NCBI GenBank assembly: GCA_934636435.1 | Contig: CAKUAQ010000015.1 | Span: 1-40,879 of the forward strand | Direction of reading: 5' to 3' | Origin: an uncultured Eubacteriales bacterium | GTDB taxonomy: Bacteria > Bacillota > Clostridia > Oscillospirales > Acutalibacteraceae | Length of the DNA: 40,879 nt | Shown here: positions 39,545-40,879 of the stretch, piece by piece | How the letters are laid out: each line of letters begins with the position of its first letter | How positions within the stretch are numbered: the first letter of the stretch is position 1 | Position numbers and translations under genes: made by a program | The notes under the pieces: model-generated | What the model was told of the DNA's origin: nothing | The model's input: only the letters and a program-made list of their open reading frames with translations | Databases searched by the model: none

Positions 39545-40879
39545 TCATGAAAGTTGAAAGGCAACATCCAACTTCCATTCAATTTTCAGGTTTTCGTTGT
39601 CAAAAACAATGACGCGGTCTATATCGTCGTACATTCTTTCCCGGAGTTTATCGTCCGGCTCATCTGCAGCAGCAGCGATATTTTTGATCGCATTCATTGC
39701 AGTGTTGCTTTCTTCCTGCTTTTGCAGCAGACCTTCAATTTCATCCTCGACTCGTGATAGTTCCGATTGGAGTCTGTCCCTATCCTCTGAAAGAACGCCT
39801 TTCTTTTCGAGAAAAGCATTCCGGGATATTTCATCGGAACGGAATTGCTCATACAGTGATGCAACCTTACCGCCGATCCCTCCGAGCTGAATGCGGAGGG
39901 TTTTTTGCTGCGCCCGAAGAGGAGCAAGCTTATCCGGCTGCTTTTCATTTACTGTCCTGCAATATTCTTCGCTGACGATTTGCAGCTGCCGTTTGTATGT
40001 GGTGAAAACAACATCCTCTATATTTGTCCGGCTCCAATGAATGCCTGCACACGGAGCGTCCCTTATATATAACGGCGTAGCGCAGGAATAATATTCGTCT
40101 GAGCCAAAGGTCTTGCGAAGTCTGCGGCCGCAGTGCCCGCAATAGTAAACACGGTCACGGCGGTCGGTTCTGACAACATCGGTCTTTTTCACCTTCCGCA
40201 GGGTATCATTCGCTGCGTAGTATTCATCGTGTGTGACGATGGGGTCGTGCATGCCCTCATTTATCACATAATCCTCCGGCGCATACCGTTTTTGCACTTT
40301 GGCCCGAATGGTTTCATTTCCGCATTTGAAGGACACCATAGCTCCGGTATACTTATAATCCCGTATGATTCGGATCACCGCCTGATGACTCCACATCGCA
40401 TCGTTGTCCATACCTTGCCGTGAGAGCTTTTTGTGCTGCATCGGCGTCGGAATATGCTTTTCGTTCAGGATACGGGCAATTTCCGTGGATTTCTTTCCCT
40501 CAATAGCCCACAGGAAAATATCCCGCACAATGGGTGCAGTTTCGGGATCCGGCACCATATGGTGCTTTTGCCCTTTGATCTTTGTGTATCCATACGGGCA
40601 ATGGCTGACATACCGACCGTTTCTCATCAGCATGTGCTGAGATGCTTTTACCTTTTTCGAGATGTCAACGCTGTACATCTCATACATAAAGTTTCGGAAG
40701 GCAACATCAATACCGCCGGTTGTCCCGATAAACTGATTGCTGTCGTAATGGTTATTGACCGCAATAAACCGAATACCGAGATACGGAAAGATGTGCTCAA
40801 GGTAATCGCCGGCTTCAATATAGTTTCGCGCAAATCGGGAAAGGTCTTTCACGATGATGCAGGAAACATCACCGGAGCG
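39545..40879 (-). CDS. Large serine recombinase (N-terminus outside window)
   Basis: The frame is open to the right window edge (9 codons beyond GTG 40852), so the catalytic Ser lies outside. The visible 444 residues begin in the resolvase domain (IIVKDLSRFARNYIEAGDYL). The Recombinase domain follows (GYTKIKGQKHHMVPD, IARILNEKHIPTP), then a zinc ribbon (YYCGHCGRRLRK with later Cys pairs), a coiled coil (about 310-400) and a short C-terminal tail. This is the TndX/TnpX-type site-specific recombinase of integrative elements and some phages. It implies that a mobile element extends to the right; attachment sites were not identified. Confidence 0.92.
   Translation of the reverse strand, partial: RSGDVSCIIVKDLSRFARNYIEAGDYLEHIFPYLGIRFIAVNNHYDSNQFIGTTGGIDVAFRNFMYEMYSVDISKKVKASQHMLMRNGRYVSHCPYGYTKIKGQKHHMVPDPETAPIVRDIFLWAIEGKKSTEIARILNEKHIPTPMQHKKLSRQGMDNDAMWSHQAVIRIIRDYKYTGAMVSFKCGNETIRAKVQKRYAPEDYVINEGMHDPIVTHDEYYAANDTLRKVKKTDVVRTDRRDRVYYCGHCGRRLRKTFGSDEYYSCATPLYIRDAPCAGIHWSRTNIEDVVFTTYKRQLQIVSEEYCRTVNEKQPDKLAPLRAQQKTLRIQLGGIGGKVASLYEQFRSDEISRNAFLEKKGVLSEDRDRLQSELSRVEDEIEGLLQKQEESNTAMNAIKNIAAAADEPDDKLRERMYDDIDRVIVFDNENLKIEWKLDVAFQLS

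Noticed and set aside
1..40879. CRISPR array, tRNA, rRNA or complete insertion sequence
   Set aside because: No regular spaced repeats, cloverleaf, rRNA core or transposase with terminal repeats was seen on reading the window; the serine recombinase is the only mobility gene.

Overview
The window looks like a chromosomal segment of a Gram-positive, GC-rich gut-type Firmicute (Clostridia/Oscillospirales-like). The evidence is AGGAGG-type ribosome sites, lipobox lipoproteins, C-terminal membrane anchors followed by a positive tail, TTG and GTG starts, an AbrB-type remnant and a large serine recombinase. This placement is inference; no rRNA or other phylogenetic marker is present.

About 37 kb is a dense, nearly all plus-strand glycan-utilisation locus. 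(1) 1-4641: two tandem GLUG-type surface proteins with C-terminal membrane anchors, the first cut by the window edge, then a sugar ABC-type solute-binding lipoprotein ending in a strong hairpin. (2) 4673-5437: a free-standing esterase. (3) 5480-25013: a 13-gene operon with its own operator, -10 box and terminator. It holds an MDR dehydrogenase, GH2, an unknown protein, an esterase, GH95 alpha-fucosidase-type enzyme, a cytosolic concanavalin-like protein, a cytosolic beta-helix protein, xylA, xylB, an EamA-type transporter, an FAD oxidoreductase with a discoidin-like tail, an (alpha/alpha)6 glycosidase and a polysaccharide deacetylase. (4) 25026-about 37340: a second transcription unit under a near-copy of the same operator. 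It holds an amidohydrolase, a concanavalin-like lipoprotein, two exported beta-helix proteins, decayed deacetylase and EamA genes, a GH31/GH36-like hydrolase, a sialate-O-acetylesterase-like protein, a broken GH28 gene and a GDSL esterase.

Working model (inference): exported beta-helix and GLUG proteins bind or process a plant heteropolysaccharide outside the cell and the lipoprotein captures oligosaccharides. Inside, esterases remove acyl groups, GH2/GH95/GH31-36-like enzymes trim galactose, fucose and alpha-linked side chains, and xylose enters the pentose phosphate pathway through XylA/XylB. Acetylated, fucosylated, xylose-bearing side chains, as in fucogalacto-xyloglucan or some pectins, would fit. 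No endo-acting backbone enzyme and no ABC permease are present in the window.

From 37.34 kb the character changes. There is a frameshifted UlaG-type metallohydrolase remnant, then minus-strand genes: a Fic protein with a textbook promoter between two repeated operator-like sites, a 51-codon AbrB-type remnant, and a large serine recombinase running off the right edge. This is probably the margin of a mobile element or island.

The most interesting signals are the duplicated operator/promoter module that links the two operons, and a beta-helix/concanavalin protein system present as an exported fusion and as two adjacent genes without signal peptides.
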